Of a stretch of 64,000 bases of DNA, positions 1 to 7,895 are shown one piece after another. The stretch spans positions 1 to 64,000 of the forward strand of contig NZ_KV786261.1 of assembly GCF_001806875.1 (NCBI RefSeq). Reading direction: 5' to 3'. The stretch's first letter is position 1; the number at the start of each line of letters is the position of its first letter. The notes beneath the pieces were generated by a model. That model made no database searches. It saw only the letters and a program-made list of their open reading frames with translations, and was not told the origin of the DNA. The DNA is from Corynebacterium sp. HMSC29G08 (GTDB taxonomy: Bacteria > Actinomycetota > Actinomycetes > Mycobacteriales > Mycobacteriaceae). The translations under genes were made by a program, and so were the position numbers.

Positions 1-76
1 CGGACTCACGGTACCAACTACCCCGAATCGACAGATCCGCCTCTCCGGCTCCGAGGCGTCGAACGACAACCTCCCA

Positions 77-155
77 GGCGTTGCGCAGGGCGATGACGAG
101 CCCGTTCATGGTGTCCTGGATCGTCTTGGACACGGGGAAGGTCTCGCCACCGGCG
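77..155 (-). pseudogene. remnant of ppc 3' end (about 26 codons)
   Basis: Read on the minus strand, this stretch closely matches the last ~26 codons of the intact ppc at 5043-7691 (SKTIQ.TMNGL..ALRNA), with roughly ten mismatches in 78 bases. The stop codon is replaced by TGG and similarity ends abruptly on both sides. It is a non-functional scrap. Because it lies on the far side of the bacteriocin and AlbA_2 genes, it suggests that this material came in next to a ppc 3' end, or that a second ppc allele was lost here. The divergence argues against a very recent duplication. Confidence 0.75.
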
Positions 156-349
156 TTAGTCGGCTGGGAAACGCTGTGGTCCTAACAGTGCCCGACCGAG
201 ACAACCACGTTGATCATCCCAGTCTCGCCTTCCATCCCCAACCGCCACCCCGCCCGTAAGCGCTGGGTTCTGTCTACGCGTCACCGAAAGACTGCGCATC
301 CCGAAAATACAGGGGTGACGCTCGATCCCAGATATATTTTTCCGCTACA
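156..349. other. intergenic, no gene recognised
   Basis: Between the ppc scrap and the ABC ATPase I see no convincing coding frame, RNA gene or clear terminator. The short open frame at 210-428 overlaps the 3' end of the ABC gene and has no family signature. Bases 1-76 likewise hold nothing recognisable. Confidence 0.5.
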
Positions 350-964
350 TCAGAGCTCCACTACCTCGTCTGAATTATTGGAAATAAACGCAGAATGGGT
401 GGCTACGACGACTACTGCGCCTTCCTGAGCAAAATGGCGTAGATGTTTAAGGACGAGTTGCGCGTTTGCTTCATCGAGGGCCCCGGTTGGCTCATCCGCT
501 AACACTATTTTCGGCTGCGCGAGAATGAGCCTTGCCAAAGCGATGCGTTGTTGTTCACCACCAGAAAGTTCGCTCACCGTTCGCTTTTCGGATCCGCCAA
601 GCCCGACTTCATTCAAGGCCGCTTCCATTGTTTCGCGGGAGATGCGAGGAACAGCGATCTTGATGTTGTCGATTACAGAAAGATCGGAGACCAAACCGTA
701 GTCCTGAAACAGATATCCGACGTTTGCTCGCCGAAATTTGCGACGTGCGCGCGAATTCATAGATGCGATGTCGAGCCCCTCGAACTCGATCGTCCCCGAA
801 TCCGGCGTAGTCAGCCCACCTAACATATTGAGTAAGGTTGTTTTGCCGCTGCCGGAGGGCCCCGTAAGCGCCGTGATTCGACCTGCCCTAAACGTGGCTG
901 TGAAAGCTTGCAAAATCGTCCGCTCGCCAAATGCGCAGGATACTTCGTTTACCTGAATTGTCAT
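350..964 (-). CDS. ABC transporter ATP-binding protein, bacteriocin-type (Lcn972 module)
   Basis: This 204-residue protein is a lone ABC ATPase of the LolD/MacB type. Walker A GPSGSGKT is at residues 35-42, the Q-loop near 87, the signature LSGGE at 133-137, Walker B IVLADE at 153-158 and the switch His at 190. Its ATG overlaps the stop of the permease gene (ATGA), so the two are translationally coupled. Together they form the ATPase and membrane halves of a machine that in lactococcin-972-type loci exports the bacteriocin or protects the producer. The role is inferred from the permease family and from the bacteriocin remnant upstream. Base composition is lower in GC than the neighbouring core genes, consistent with transfer. 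Confidence 0.88.
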   Translation of the reverse strand: MTIQVNEVSCAFGERTILQAFTATFRAGRITALTGPSGSGKTTLLNMLGGLTTPDSGTIEFEGLDIASMNSRARRKFRRANVGYLFQDYGLVSDLSVIDNIKIAVPRISRETMEAALNEVGLGGSEKRTVSELSGGEQQRIALARLILAQPKIVLADEPTGALDEANAQLVLKHLRHFAQEGAVVVVATHSAFISNNSDEVVEL

Positions 965-2949
965 TGCGGTTCCGCACCTCCTCTAGCATCCCACTGCGAC
1001 GCAGCTTTGTGCATCAACCCCACAGAAACCACGAACCATACTGCGCCGAAACCTAATACTGCGAAAATGGTGGATGGTGTCCATTGATTTTCAAACCCGA
1101 TACTCCAGGTTGACGGTACGCGGCTCTCGGCTTGAATCCAATGATCGCGGACCTTATAAAGCAGCCAACCAATCATGGCTAGGAAAAATGCAACTTCGAA
1201 AGCTACTGCTTCTTTTGCAACCCACCAAGGGCTTCGCCCACAAACATAGGCAACGTGGATTTTGCGCCGGTAAGTAACACGAAAAGTAAGGACCGTGGCT
1301 CCGACCAAGACCGACACAAGCAGGACTGATGCAAAGCCATTCAGCCCCCACAGAGCCACATTCTGCTCGGCGGTGCGAATGCTCGCCTGCCATGAGTCCT
1401 CGCGCGGCCTGAAGAAAGCAAGCGTATTCCCAGTTGCACCCTTCAACATTTGCGAAGGCACATCAGGGGAGGCAGTGAGAAGGACTTGCTGGGATACCTT
1501 TGACATCAAGTTGTGGTCCCCCAACGGGGCGAGGCCACGCGGAAGGATGACGAGAATCGGGTTATCAACTTGCGGACGGTAGTTAACGTCATAGGTGAAT
1601 ACCGAGCCTAAGCTGCAACCGTCCCGCCACTCTATGTCGGGCGCTGGTTCATTGGCATAGCCAGCCTCGAACTCGAGCGAATTCTCTATCACGTTTCTCG
1701 AGTGCACAGACAACTCTCCCGGCGAGCAGACCGTCACTACAGCACCATCCAACATCGACACTCCCGCCTGTCGCGCGAATTCCTGGTTCACTAATAGAAC
1801 TGGTGCTTCCAATTGCACGGGCCATGTAATCCAATAAGGGTCAACGAGGAGTACGTCTCCCGCTTTATCGGCAACCCGGAATGGCGCTGCGGTCTCTGTA
1901 TCTGACCAGTCTTCGAAGGCCGTGTTGGCGTTTAACGCCAACTCTTGCGGCCCACGGTGCGCATCCCACGCCCCCTGCAAGCGGTGACGCGCCTCGAGTT
2001 CCGCAGAAAACCCAACCAAGGTTGCAACCACACTAAGCGCAGCAACCAGGGTCACGCCGCGGACGACGGTCAGGGAATAGAGAATTGGCCGCGCGTGAAT
2101 CTTGCCCTTGATGGATTGAGGTATCGATGTCCTGCGAACCAGAAACTGCCCGCCCAGGTAACCAACGAGCAAACACACAGACAGAATCACGCTGATCGTG
2201 AAATACATTCTCCAAAATACCCAGCTCTCCGCCCACCCGTTGTAGGCATAGAGAAGGCCAGCAACAAGCAGTGGACCTCCGAGGTAGACGATCGTAAGCG
2301 CAAATCTTTGCCGCTGAATTTCAATACGGGTCGTTTCCGCGACGCTGAGTCCAAGCAGTCGATGCACACCGACCTCACGTGAGCGGGCAAGAACATGGCC
2401 TGCGCTGAGAACCAGGCACAGGAGCACAGACAAGATCAGCAGAATAGGGATAGTCGAAGATGCAAAGATCTCCGTGAAATACCTGGTAAGAGGCACCGCT
2501 TCAAGCCCCTGCTCATCTAACCACCGCAGCAAGTGCTGCTCGTCCGTCGCAGACCCTTTGATATGGAGAAGTTGCCTCGGATCAGAGTATGGAAAGTCTT
2601 CCAGCGGATAAAGTATGTCAACTTCCCCGCGTTCAAAGCGCGGCCGTTCCACCCGACCGCCGTCAGGCGGAAGCGAAGATGAGTAGACTCGCTGCTCACC
2701 ACCTGAGACAGCGAGCGACGAGTAGTTAACCGCGATATCGAAGTCATTGCTTCGCGCAAAGTCAGCCAGCTCAGAATAGAAACTCGCACGCTCCGAAGCG
2801 GTGCGATCTGATTCCACCTCTACCCCGTACTCACCCAGGTGACCATCGATCGTTGAGTAGAGCGTCACGCCGAGGAAAGCCACGGTAGTCGCCAGAATGG
2901 CCGTGGCGAATATCCCCACGGCCAATAGGCCTGATTTCAGGAAAGACAT
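961..2949 (-). CDS. bacteriocin-associated integral membrane protein (7-TM permease, FtsX-like)
   Basis: The 662-residue protein has an N-terminal membrane anchor (about residues 8-30), a large extracytoplasmic region, several central membrane segments (about 165-290), a second extracytoplasmic region and three C-terminal segments. This is the layout of the bacteriocin-associated integral membrane (putative immunity) family that accompanies lactococcin 972. It lies three bases after the stop of the truncated bacteriocin reading frame and overlaps the ATPase gene. It probably acts with that ATPase in export or self-protection. Family assignment rests on size, topology and context; a generic MacB/FtsX-type permease is the alternative. 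Confidence 0.75.
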   Translation of the reverse strand: MSFLKSGLLAVGIFATAILATTVAFLGVTLYSTIDGHLGEYGVEVESDRTASERASFYSELADFARSNDFDIAVNYSSLAVSGGEQRVYSSSLPPDGGRVERPRFERGEVDILYPLEDFPYSDPRQLLHIKGSATDEQHLLRWLDEQGLEAVPLTRYFTEIFASSTIPILLILSVLLCLVLSAGHVLARSREVGVHRLLGLSVAETTRIEIQRQRFALTIVYLGGPLLVAGLLYAYNGWAESWVFWRMYFTISVILSVCLLVGYLGGQFLVRRTSIPQSIKGKIHARPILYSLTVVRGVTLVAALSVVATLVGFSAELEARHRLQGAWDAHRGPQELALNANTAFEDWSDTETAAPFRVADKAGDVLLVDPYWITWPVQLEAPVLLVNQEFARQAGVSMLDGAVVTVCSPGELSVHSRNVIENSLEFEAGYANEPAPDIEWRDGCSLGSVFTYDVNYRPQVDNPILVILPRGLAPLGDHNLMSKVSQQVLLTASPDVPSQMLKGATGNTLAFFRPREDSWQASIRTAEQNVALWGLNGFASVLLVSVLVGATVLTFRVTYRRKIHVAYVCGRSPWWVAKEAVAFEVAFFLAMIGWLLYKVRDHWIQAESRVPSTWSIGFENQWTPSTIFAVLGFGAVWFVVSVGLMHKAASQWDARGGAEPQ

Positions 2950-2952
2950 GCT

Positions 2953-3093
2953 CTAGCAATGTTGGTAGAAGGGCTCATTGTCAATCCTCTTGCGCGAAGC
3001 AGTGGCACGTGACCAGACGTTCCTGCTTACGCAGCCTCTTTCTGACTGAGACTTCCCCACAGCTGCAGAGCCATGTCGATTCTGAATTTCCAT
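2953..3093 (-). pseudogene. lactococcin-972-type bacteriocin, C-terminal half only
   Basis: The frame encodes at most 46 residues from the ATG at 3093. Its C-terminus (VWSRATASRKRIDNEPFYQ) lines up without gaps on the end of lactococcin 972 (VWAKAT..R.......FY). The preceding His-Gly-Ser-Ala-x-Val also fits the middle of that family. The signal peptide and the Trp/Tyr-rich N-terminal half of the mature peptide are missing; upstream sequence is unrelated. A purine-rich stretch (GGGAGG) lies just before the ATG, so a cytosolic fragment could still be made. The stop is three bases before the permease start, as expected for the first gene of such an operon. Confidence 0.6.
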
Positions 3094-3138
3094 GGTCCCT
3101 CCCATCAGTAGATGTTCAGCGGCGGGGGCTTCCGCCAT

Positions 3139-3298
3139 ATCGCAATTATCGGGGTCAGATTTATTTTACCGCTAGCAGATAACCCTATTTTGTGATTTAC
3201 CTCATAATACATCACCTTGCCGGGCCAGCCTGGGGCTTTCCTGGCGCGGCGTAGCGACGGCAGCTCGCCCATGGTTGTGATCTCGGCGGCCGGGGCCG
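3139..3298. other. intergenic junction, no gene recognised
   Basis: This AT-rich to mixed stretch separates the truncated bacteriocin frame from the first AlbA_2 repeat. Open frames on both strands run through it but none has a family signature. It is where the missing 5' half of the bacteriocin gene should have been, so it marks a deletion or insertion junction. Confidence 0.45.
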
Positions 3299-3400
3299 TT
3301 TTCTTGCTTCGTAACCGGAAAATGGTTCCAAAACCACCCCAGAACACCCACAAAACCTTCACTGCCTGCGGAAACGTTTTCTTGCCTCTTTCTTGCTTCT
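3299..3400 (+). repeat. left direct repeat of AlbA_2 cassette 1
   Basis: This 102-base segment recurs at 4897-4997 in the same orientation. The first 19 bases (TTTCTTGCTTCGTAACCGG) and the last ~31 bases are identical in both copies, while the ~50 bases between have diverged but kept their length. The conserved ends contain three TTTCTTGC motifs, one at the left end and two at the right. The copy ends 16 bases before the AlbA_2 start codon, so it must contain that gene's promoter or operator. Confidence 0.85.
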
Positions 3401-3416
3401 GGGGGATACTTGAGAC

Positions 3417-4895
3417 ATGTCGCCACTTAATTCCACGCCGGAGCCTCAACTCATTGCCAGGATTAAACGATTCCTCGCTTTGCCTGCGGAACTCCCCTGG
3501 CTGGAGTTTAAGGAAAGCAGCGCCACGACCGGCCCGGAAATCGCCAAATACGTGAGTGCGCTGGGCAACTCGGCACGCCTTCATGATGAACCAGCAGGCT
3601 ACCTGATCTGGGGTGTAAGTGACGCTCATGAAATCGTGGGCACTTCGTTCCAATGGGAGACCGCGAAAGGCAAGGGCAACGAAGACCTTTTCCCGTGGCT
3701 GCAGCGTGTAGTCTCCCCCACGCCAACACTCTCCTTCGAGGCGGTCACAATCGAAGGCAAAACTGTGGTACTCCTCCGGGTTCCCGCTGCACTCTCGGCT
3801 CCTTACGCTTACGACGGAACCCGTTACTTCCGACAGGGCAGTTACACCAAGAACCTGATGGACTTTCCAGATCGCGAACGCGAGTTGTGGAGAAAGCTCA
3901 ACCAGTTCGAGTTTGAAACCAGCAATGCCGCGGAAGGCCTCGAACCAGAAGAAATCACCGACCTTCTCTCCTCCGACGCCTTCTTTAACAACCGGCCGGA
4001 ACTGCCACACAATGTTGGCAGCGCTCTCATTGACACAATGCGAGCGGCAGAAGCGATTACATATTCCCACGAATCAGGCTGGTGCATTCCCGCTTGGTCC
4101 GCACTGATGTACGCGCGCTCCCTCAAAGACTTCCCACAGCTCGCCGGCTTGGCCCCACGCGTGATGCATTTCGACGACACGTCGAGGAAACAGCTGCAAC
4201 GGGAGTGGGACTTTGACGAGGGATACGCCACGTCGTTTAGCAAGATTGTCACCTTGGTGAACACAGTGAGGCCTGGTGGGGAGACCATCGATTCAAGCGG
4301 ACGCCGAGTTGAAACCCCGCTGCTACCTACGGTGGCATTTCGCGAAGTGTTTGCGAATGCGCTCATGCACCAGGACCTGGAGCAGCGCGGTCAATACTTA
4401 ACCGTTGAAGTTTTCAGTGATCGTGTCGAAGTGACCAACCCTGGAACCCCGTTGGTCGATCCCCAGCGTTTTATTGACTCGGCTTCTACAACTCGCAATC
4501 CATGCCTCGGCGAAGCGCTTCGCCTGGCACACTTCGTCGAGCAACGTGGAAGCGGTTGGGACAAGATCGTTGCATCGCTGGAGGCAGAGCACTTTCCGCC
4601 GGCGCTCATTCGATCAAATGGCACAACCACCGTCACGCTGAGCGCCTACCGTCCGTTCAAGCTGATGACTACAGATGAAAAGATCGAAGCTGTTTACCAG
4701 CATGCGTGTCTTGGCTTTCTGGATAATCGCGCCGTCACGAATGCATCGGTGCGAAGTCGCTTCGGTCTCAGGGATACGCAGACCGCCCAGGCGACCCGTC
4801 TCATTAACGCCACGGTGGATGAAGGCCTCATCCGGCTCCACGACCCGAACGCGGGAACTCGCAACCGCCGCTATGTCCCTTTCTGGGCCGAGTAG
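3417..4895 (+). CDS. Schlafen AlbA_2 DNA-binding domain / ATP-binding protein (cassette 1)
   Basis: This 492-residue protein starts with an AlbA_2 domain (about residues 25-150, with WLEFKES near 28-34 and a YLIWGV strand near 62-67). It then carries an HATPase-like block (FREVFANALMHQD near 306-319) and ends in a winged-helix-like region. Such proteins are widespread in accessory DNA and are usually annotated as putative regulators; some relatives act in phage defence. The start follows a GGGGGA ribosome-binding site at suitable spacing. The left repeat reaches to 16 bases before the start and the right repeat begins directly after the stop. Self-binding to the repeats is my inference. Confidence 0.85.
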   Translation: MSPLNSTPEPQLIARIKRFLALPAELPWLEFKESSATTGPEIAKYVSALGNSARLHDEPAGYLIWGVSDAHEIVGTSFQWETAKGKGNEDLFPWLQRVVSPTPTLSFEAVTIEGKTVVLLRVPAALSAPYAYDGTRYFRQGSYTKNLMDFPDRERELWRKLNQFEFETSNAAEGLEPEEITDLLSSDAFFNNRPELPHNVGSALIDTMRAAEAITYSHESGWCIPAWSALMYARSLKDFPQLAGLAPRVMHFDDTSRKQLQREWDFDEGYATSFSKIVTLVNTVRPGGETIDSSGRRVETPLLPTVAFREVFANALMHQDLEQRGQYLTVEVFSDRVEVTNPGTPLVDPQRFIDSASTTRNPCLGEALRLAHFVEQRGSGWDKIVASLEAEHFPPALIRSNGTTTVTLSAYRPFKLMTTDEKIEAVYQHACLGFLDNRAVTNASVRSRFGLRDTQTAQATRLINATVDEGLIRLHDPNAGTRNRRYVPFWAE

Positions 4896-4896
4896 G

Positions 4897-4997
4897 TTTC
4901 TTGCTTCGTAACCGGGAAAAGGTGCCTAAACAGCCCGAAAACCGCCCCAAAAACGCTCCTACCTGGAGAAACGTTTTCTTGCCTCTTTCTTGCTTCT
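4897..4997 (+). repeat. right direct repeat of AlbA_2 cassette 1
   Basis: This is the second copy of the repeat at 3299-3400, beginning one base after the AlbA_2 stop codon. The terminal blocks with TTTCTTGC motifs are identical to the left copy and the middle is diverged. It has no obvious terminator hairpin, so its conservation is not explained by transcription termination. The ppc stop codon lies 45 bases further on. Confidence 0.85.
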
Positions 4998-5042
4998 GAA
5001 GCGGGTTGCAAGGCATCTACCCAGCGCCCCAGTCGCAGAAAC

Positions 5043-7691
5043 CTACCCCGCGTTGCGCAGCGCTGTGGCCAGCCCGTTCATGGTGACCTGGATCGTCTTG
5101 GACACGAGGAAGGTCTCGTCGCCGGCGCGGTAGCGGCGCAACAGCTCGAGCTGCACAGCGTTGAGCGGCAGCAGGTAGGGGTAGCGGCGCTTCAGCGAAC
5201 GGGCCTGACGCTGGTTCTCAGCAACCAGGTCGGTGTGCCCGGTGATGCGGAAGTAGACCTGCTTGGTGCGCTCGAATTCTTCGGCGATGAGTGTGTAGAT
5301 GCGCTCGGCCACCTCGCGGTCTTCCACCAGGTCGGCATAGAGGCGGGCCAGCGACAGCTCCGCCTTAGCCATGACTTGAGCCATGTTGGACAGTACGGAG
5401 CGGAAGAAGGGCCAGTCACGGTAGAGCTCGCGCAGGTCCTCCCAGCGCTCTTCGCTTTCGCCTGCCCAGCGCTCGACTGCGGTGCCGACGCCGAACCAGC
5501 CCGGCACGTTGGTGCGCGACTGCGCCCAGGACAGGACCCAGGGGATGGCGCGCAGATCGGAGATCGCGGTGGTTTGTTTGCGCGACGCCGGGCGGGAGCC
5601 GAGGTTGAGCTCGCCGATCTCATGCAGCGGGGTGGATTGGGTGAAGTAGTCGATGAAGCCGGGGTCGCCGATGAGTTCGTTGTACTTTTCGCCGGAGTAG
5701 GCGGCAAGGGTGCGCATGATCTCGTAGGCGCGGGTCGGGTCGGCGATCGGCTCCGTGTCCAGCAGGGAGGCCTCGAGCGTGCCGGCGACGAAGGCCTCGA
5801 GGTGGCGGCGCGCAGTCTCTGGCGAGCCGTACTTGGCGGAGATGATCTCGCCCTGCTCGGTGATGCGAATCGAGCCATCGACGGCGCCCTTGGGTTGGGC
5901 GAGGATGGCGTCGTAGGTGGGCCCACCACCACGGCCGACTGCCCCGCCGCGGCCGTGCGCGAGCCGAAGGCGGACGCCGTGGCGGTTGCAGAGTTCGACG
6001 AGGGCGAGTTCGGCGTCGTAAAGCGCCCAGTTGGCCTGCAGGTAACCGCCGTCCTTGTTGGAGTCGGAGTAGCCGAGCATGACCTCCTGGACGTCGCCGC
6101 GGGCGCGCAGGTGTTCGCGGTAGAACGGCAGTGACCAGAGGTCTTCGAGGATGCGGGCACCGTGCGCGAGGTCCTCGATGGTCTCAAACAGCGGGACGAC
6201 GTTGACGCTGCCCAGGCCGACCTCCTTGAGCAAGACCATGGGCTCCAGGATGTCGGAAACGGTCCCGGTCATGGCGATGATGCACTGCGCGATCGCGCCT
6301 TGGCCTAGGTCGCGGACGGCGCGTGCGGCGGCGGTGAGGATGCCCATTTCCTTGCGCGTGTCGTCGCTAAGCTGCGCCTCGGCGCGCAGCAGCGGGCGTG
6401 GGGTGCGCAGCTCCTCGACGAGCACCTCCACGCGCTTTTCCTCCGCAAGCGCGGCGTAGTCCTCGCACACAACGGCGACGCTAAGCACCTCGGCAACGAC
6501 CTTCTCGAAGGATTCGGAATTTTGGCGCAGGTCGAGCGTGTAGAGATGGAAGCCGAAGGTGGTCACCGCCGAGCGCAGGCGGTTCAGTCGGTCGTCGGCG
6601 ATGATGGCGCCGCCGTGGGCACGCAGGGAGGCGTCGATCACGTCCAGATCGGCGAGCAGCTCGCCGGGATCCGCATAGGGCGAGCCCTCGGCCACCGAGC
6701 CGGCAAGTACGTCGCGGGTGGCGGCGACGCGGTGGCGGATGCCGTAGATGGCGCGGCGATAGGGCTCATCGACGCGGGACTCGGCGGTGTTGTTGGCGGC
6801 GTCGGCAAGCTGGGAAAGCTCCGCCGAGCAGGTGGAATAGCGGTCAGAGAGGGAGAGCTCGCGCTCCAGCTCGCCTAATTCGTCGAGATAGTGGGCAAGC
6901 ACGGTGTCGGCGGCCTGGCGAGTGGCGTAGGTGAGCGTTTCGGCGTTGACGTAAGGGTTGCCGTCGTGGTCGCCGCCGATCCAGGAGCCGGGGCGCATCA
7001 CGGGGGTAAGGGCGAGGTCCCGGTCGAAGGTATCGCGCAGTTCGTAGCGGATCGCGCGGTTAAGCGCCGAGATCTGCTCGAGCAGAGAGAGTTTGTAGTA
7101 GCGCAGGCCGACGTCGATTTCGTCCTCCAGGCGCGGGCGCGCAATCCGGATGAGCGCGGTCTGCCACATCAGGGTCATGCGCAGTTCCATCTCGCGCTCG
7201 ATGGCGACCAGATCGGCGCCGGCGTGGAATTCGCTCAGCAGGCGCTTGATGTGCGTCTGAGTGTCAAAAACGGTGCGGCGGCGGGTCTCGGTCGGGTGCG
7301 CGGTGAGCACCGGGGAGACCTGCGCTCCGGCGATAAGTTCGGCAACCTTGTCGGCGTCTACCCCGCTATCTTTTAGGTGTGCGAAGCTGGTGCGCAGCGA
7401 AACGGGCGCGGCCGCCTTCTCATCGTCGAGGTCCTCAACCAGGTTGGTCAGCAGCGCAAAGTGGCTAAACGCGCGGGCAACCAGGTTCATCTTGGTGATA
7501 TCCATGTCACGAAAGACTGCGAGCAGGTCCTCCGGGGCGGCATCCCCGTGGGCGATGTCAAAGGCAGTGCGGCGGGTGGATTCGACCAAGTCGAAGATCT
7601 CCTGACCCTCCTGCTCAGCGAGCACGCGGCCGAGCACCCGGCCTAGGATTCGGATATCTTCACGGACGTGATCGGCGGGCTGGTCAGACAC
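5043..7691 (-). CDS. ppc: phosphoenolpyruvate carboxylase
   Basis: PEP carboxylase adds bicarbonate to phosphoenolpyruvate to give oxaloacetate, the main anaplerotic route in corynebacteria. The 882-residue protein has the catalytic TAHPTE motif near residue 129, the GGDHDGNP motif, the HGRGGAVGRGGGP loop near 570 and the C-terminal MNGLATALRNAG. I place the start at the GTG at 7691 (V-SDQPADHVREDIRILG), because homologues begin just before REDIR. The much longer frame running to 9101 lies antisense to metY and is not coding. In C. glutamicum ppc follows gap-pgk-tpi; here it sits beside metY, so it has been relocated or the region rearranged. Confidence 0.97.
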   Translation of the reverse strand: MSDQPADHVREDIRILGRVLGRVLAEQEGQEIFDLVESTRRTAFDIAHGDAAPEDLLAVFRDMDITKMNLVARAFSHFALLTNLVEDLDDEKAAAPVSLRTSFAHLKDSGVDADKVAELIAGAQVSPVLTAHPTETRRRTVFDTQTHIKRLLSEFHAGADLVAIEREMELRMTLMWQTALIRIARPRLEDEIDVGLRYYKLSLLEQISALNRAIRYELRDTFDRDLALTPVMRPGSWIGGDHDGNPYVNAETLTYATRQAADTVLAHYLDELGELERELSLSDRYSTCSAELSQLADAANNTAESRVDEPYRRAIYGIRHRVAATRDVLAGSVAEGSPYADPGELLADLDVIDASLRAHGGAIIADDRLNRLRSAVTTFGFHLYTLDLRQNSESFEKVVAEVLSVAVVCEDYAALAEEKRVEVLVEELRTPRPLLRAEAQLSDDTRKEMGILTAAARAVRDLGQGAIAQCIIAMTGTVSDILEPMVLLKEVGLGSVNVVPLFETIEDLAHGARILEDLWSLPFYREHLRARGDVQEVMLGYSDSNKDGGYLQANWALYDAELALVELCNRHGVRLRLAHGRGGAVGRGGGPTYDAILAQPKGAVDGSIRITEQGEIISAKYGSPETARRHLEAFVAGTLEASLLDTEPIADPTRAYEIMRTLAAYSGEKYNELIGDPGFIDYFTQSTPLHEIGELNLGSRPASRKQTTAISDLRAIPWVLSWAQSRTNVPGWFGVGTAVERWAGESEERWEDLRELYRDWPFFRSVLSNMAQVMAKAELSLARLYADLVEDREVAERIYTLIAEEFERTKQVYFRITGHTDLVAENQRQARSLKRRYPYLLPLNAVQLELLRRYRAGDETFLVSKTIQVTMNGLATALRNAG

Positions 7692-7846
7692 GGAGGCTTC
7701 TTTCAACTCAGGCGCGATAAAGGCGGGCGGACAAAGCGTTCTAGTTAACGTATCCCAGCCCACATCGACTGTCTCGGGAACGGAGGGTGCACTATCGCGA
7801 GCTGGCGTATTCGCATGATTTTTATTCACCCCCTCAACTCGCAAGA

Positions 7847-7862
7847 CAGACAGCTTGGTACA
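7847..7862 (+). promoter_or_regulatory. McbR-type operator upstream of metY
   Basis: The sequence CAGAC-AGCTTG-GTACA fits the McbR pattern TAGAC-N6-GTCTA with a good left half and a weaker right half. A nearly identical box (CAGAC-AGCTTG-GTCAA) precedes metQ at 20083. McbR is the TetR-type repressor of sulfur and methionine genes in C. glutamicum. The box lies just upstream of the predicted metY -10 element, where it would block RNA polymerase. Confidence 0.6.
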
Positions 7863-7882
7863 CATTGCCAGACAAAGCGGGC

Positions 7883-7888
7883 TACATT
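7883..7888 (+). promoter_or_regulatory. metY -10 element, leaderless start
   Basis: TACATT matches the corynebacterial -10 consensus and ends seven bases before the metY ATG at 7896. This places transcription start at or next to the ATG. No ribosome-binding site precedes that ATG, which agrees with a leaderless message. Confidence 0.5.
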
Positions 7889-7895
7889 GTCCTGC

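Noticed and set aside
3105-4070. Long minus-strand frame opposite the AlbA_2 gene
   Set aside because: It is the antisense of a gene with clear domain structure and shows no family motif.
5192-6187. Antisense and shifted frames in ppc
   Set aside because: High-GC genes produce long open shadow frames; none has a family signature.
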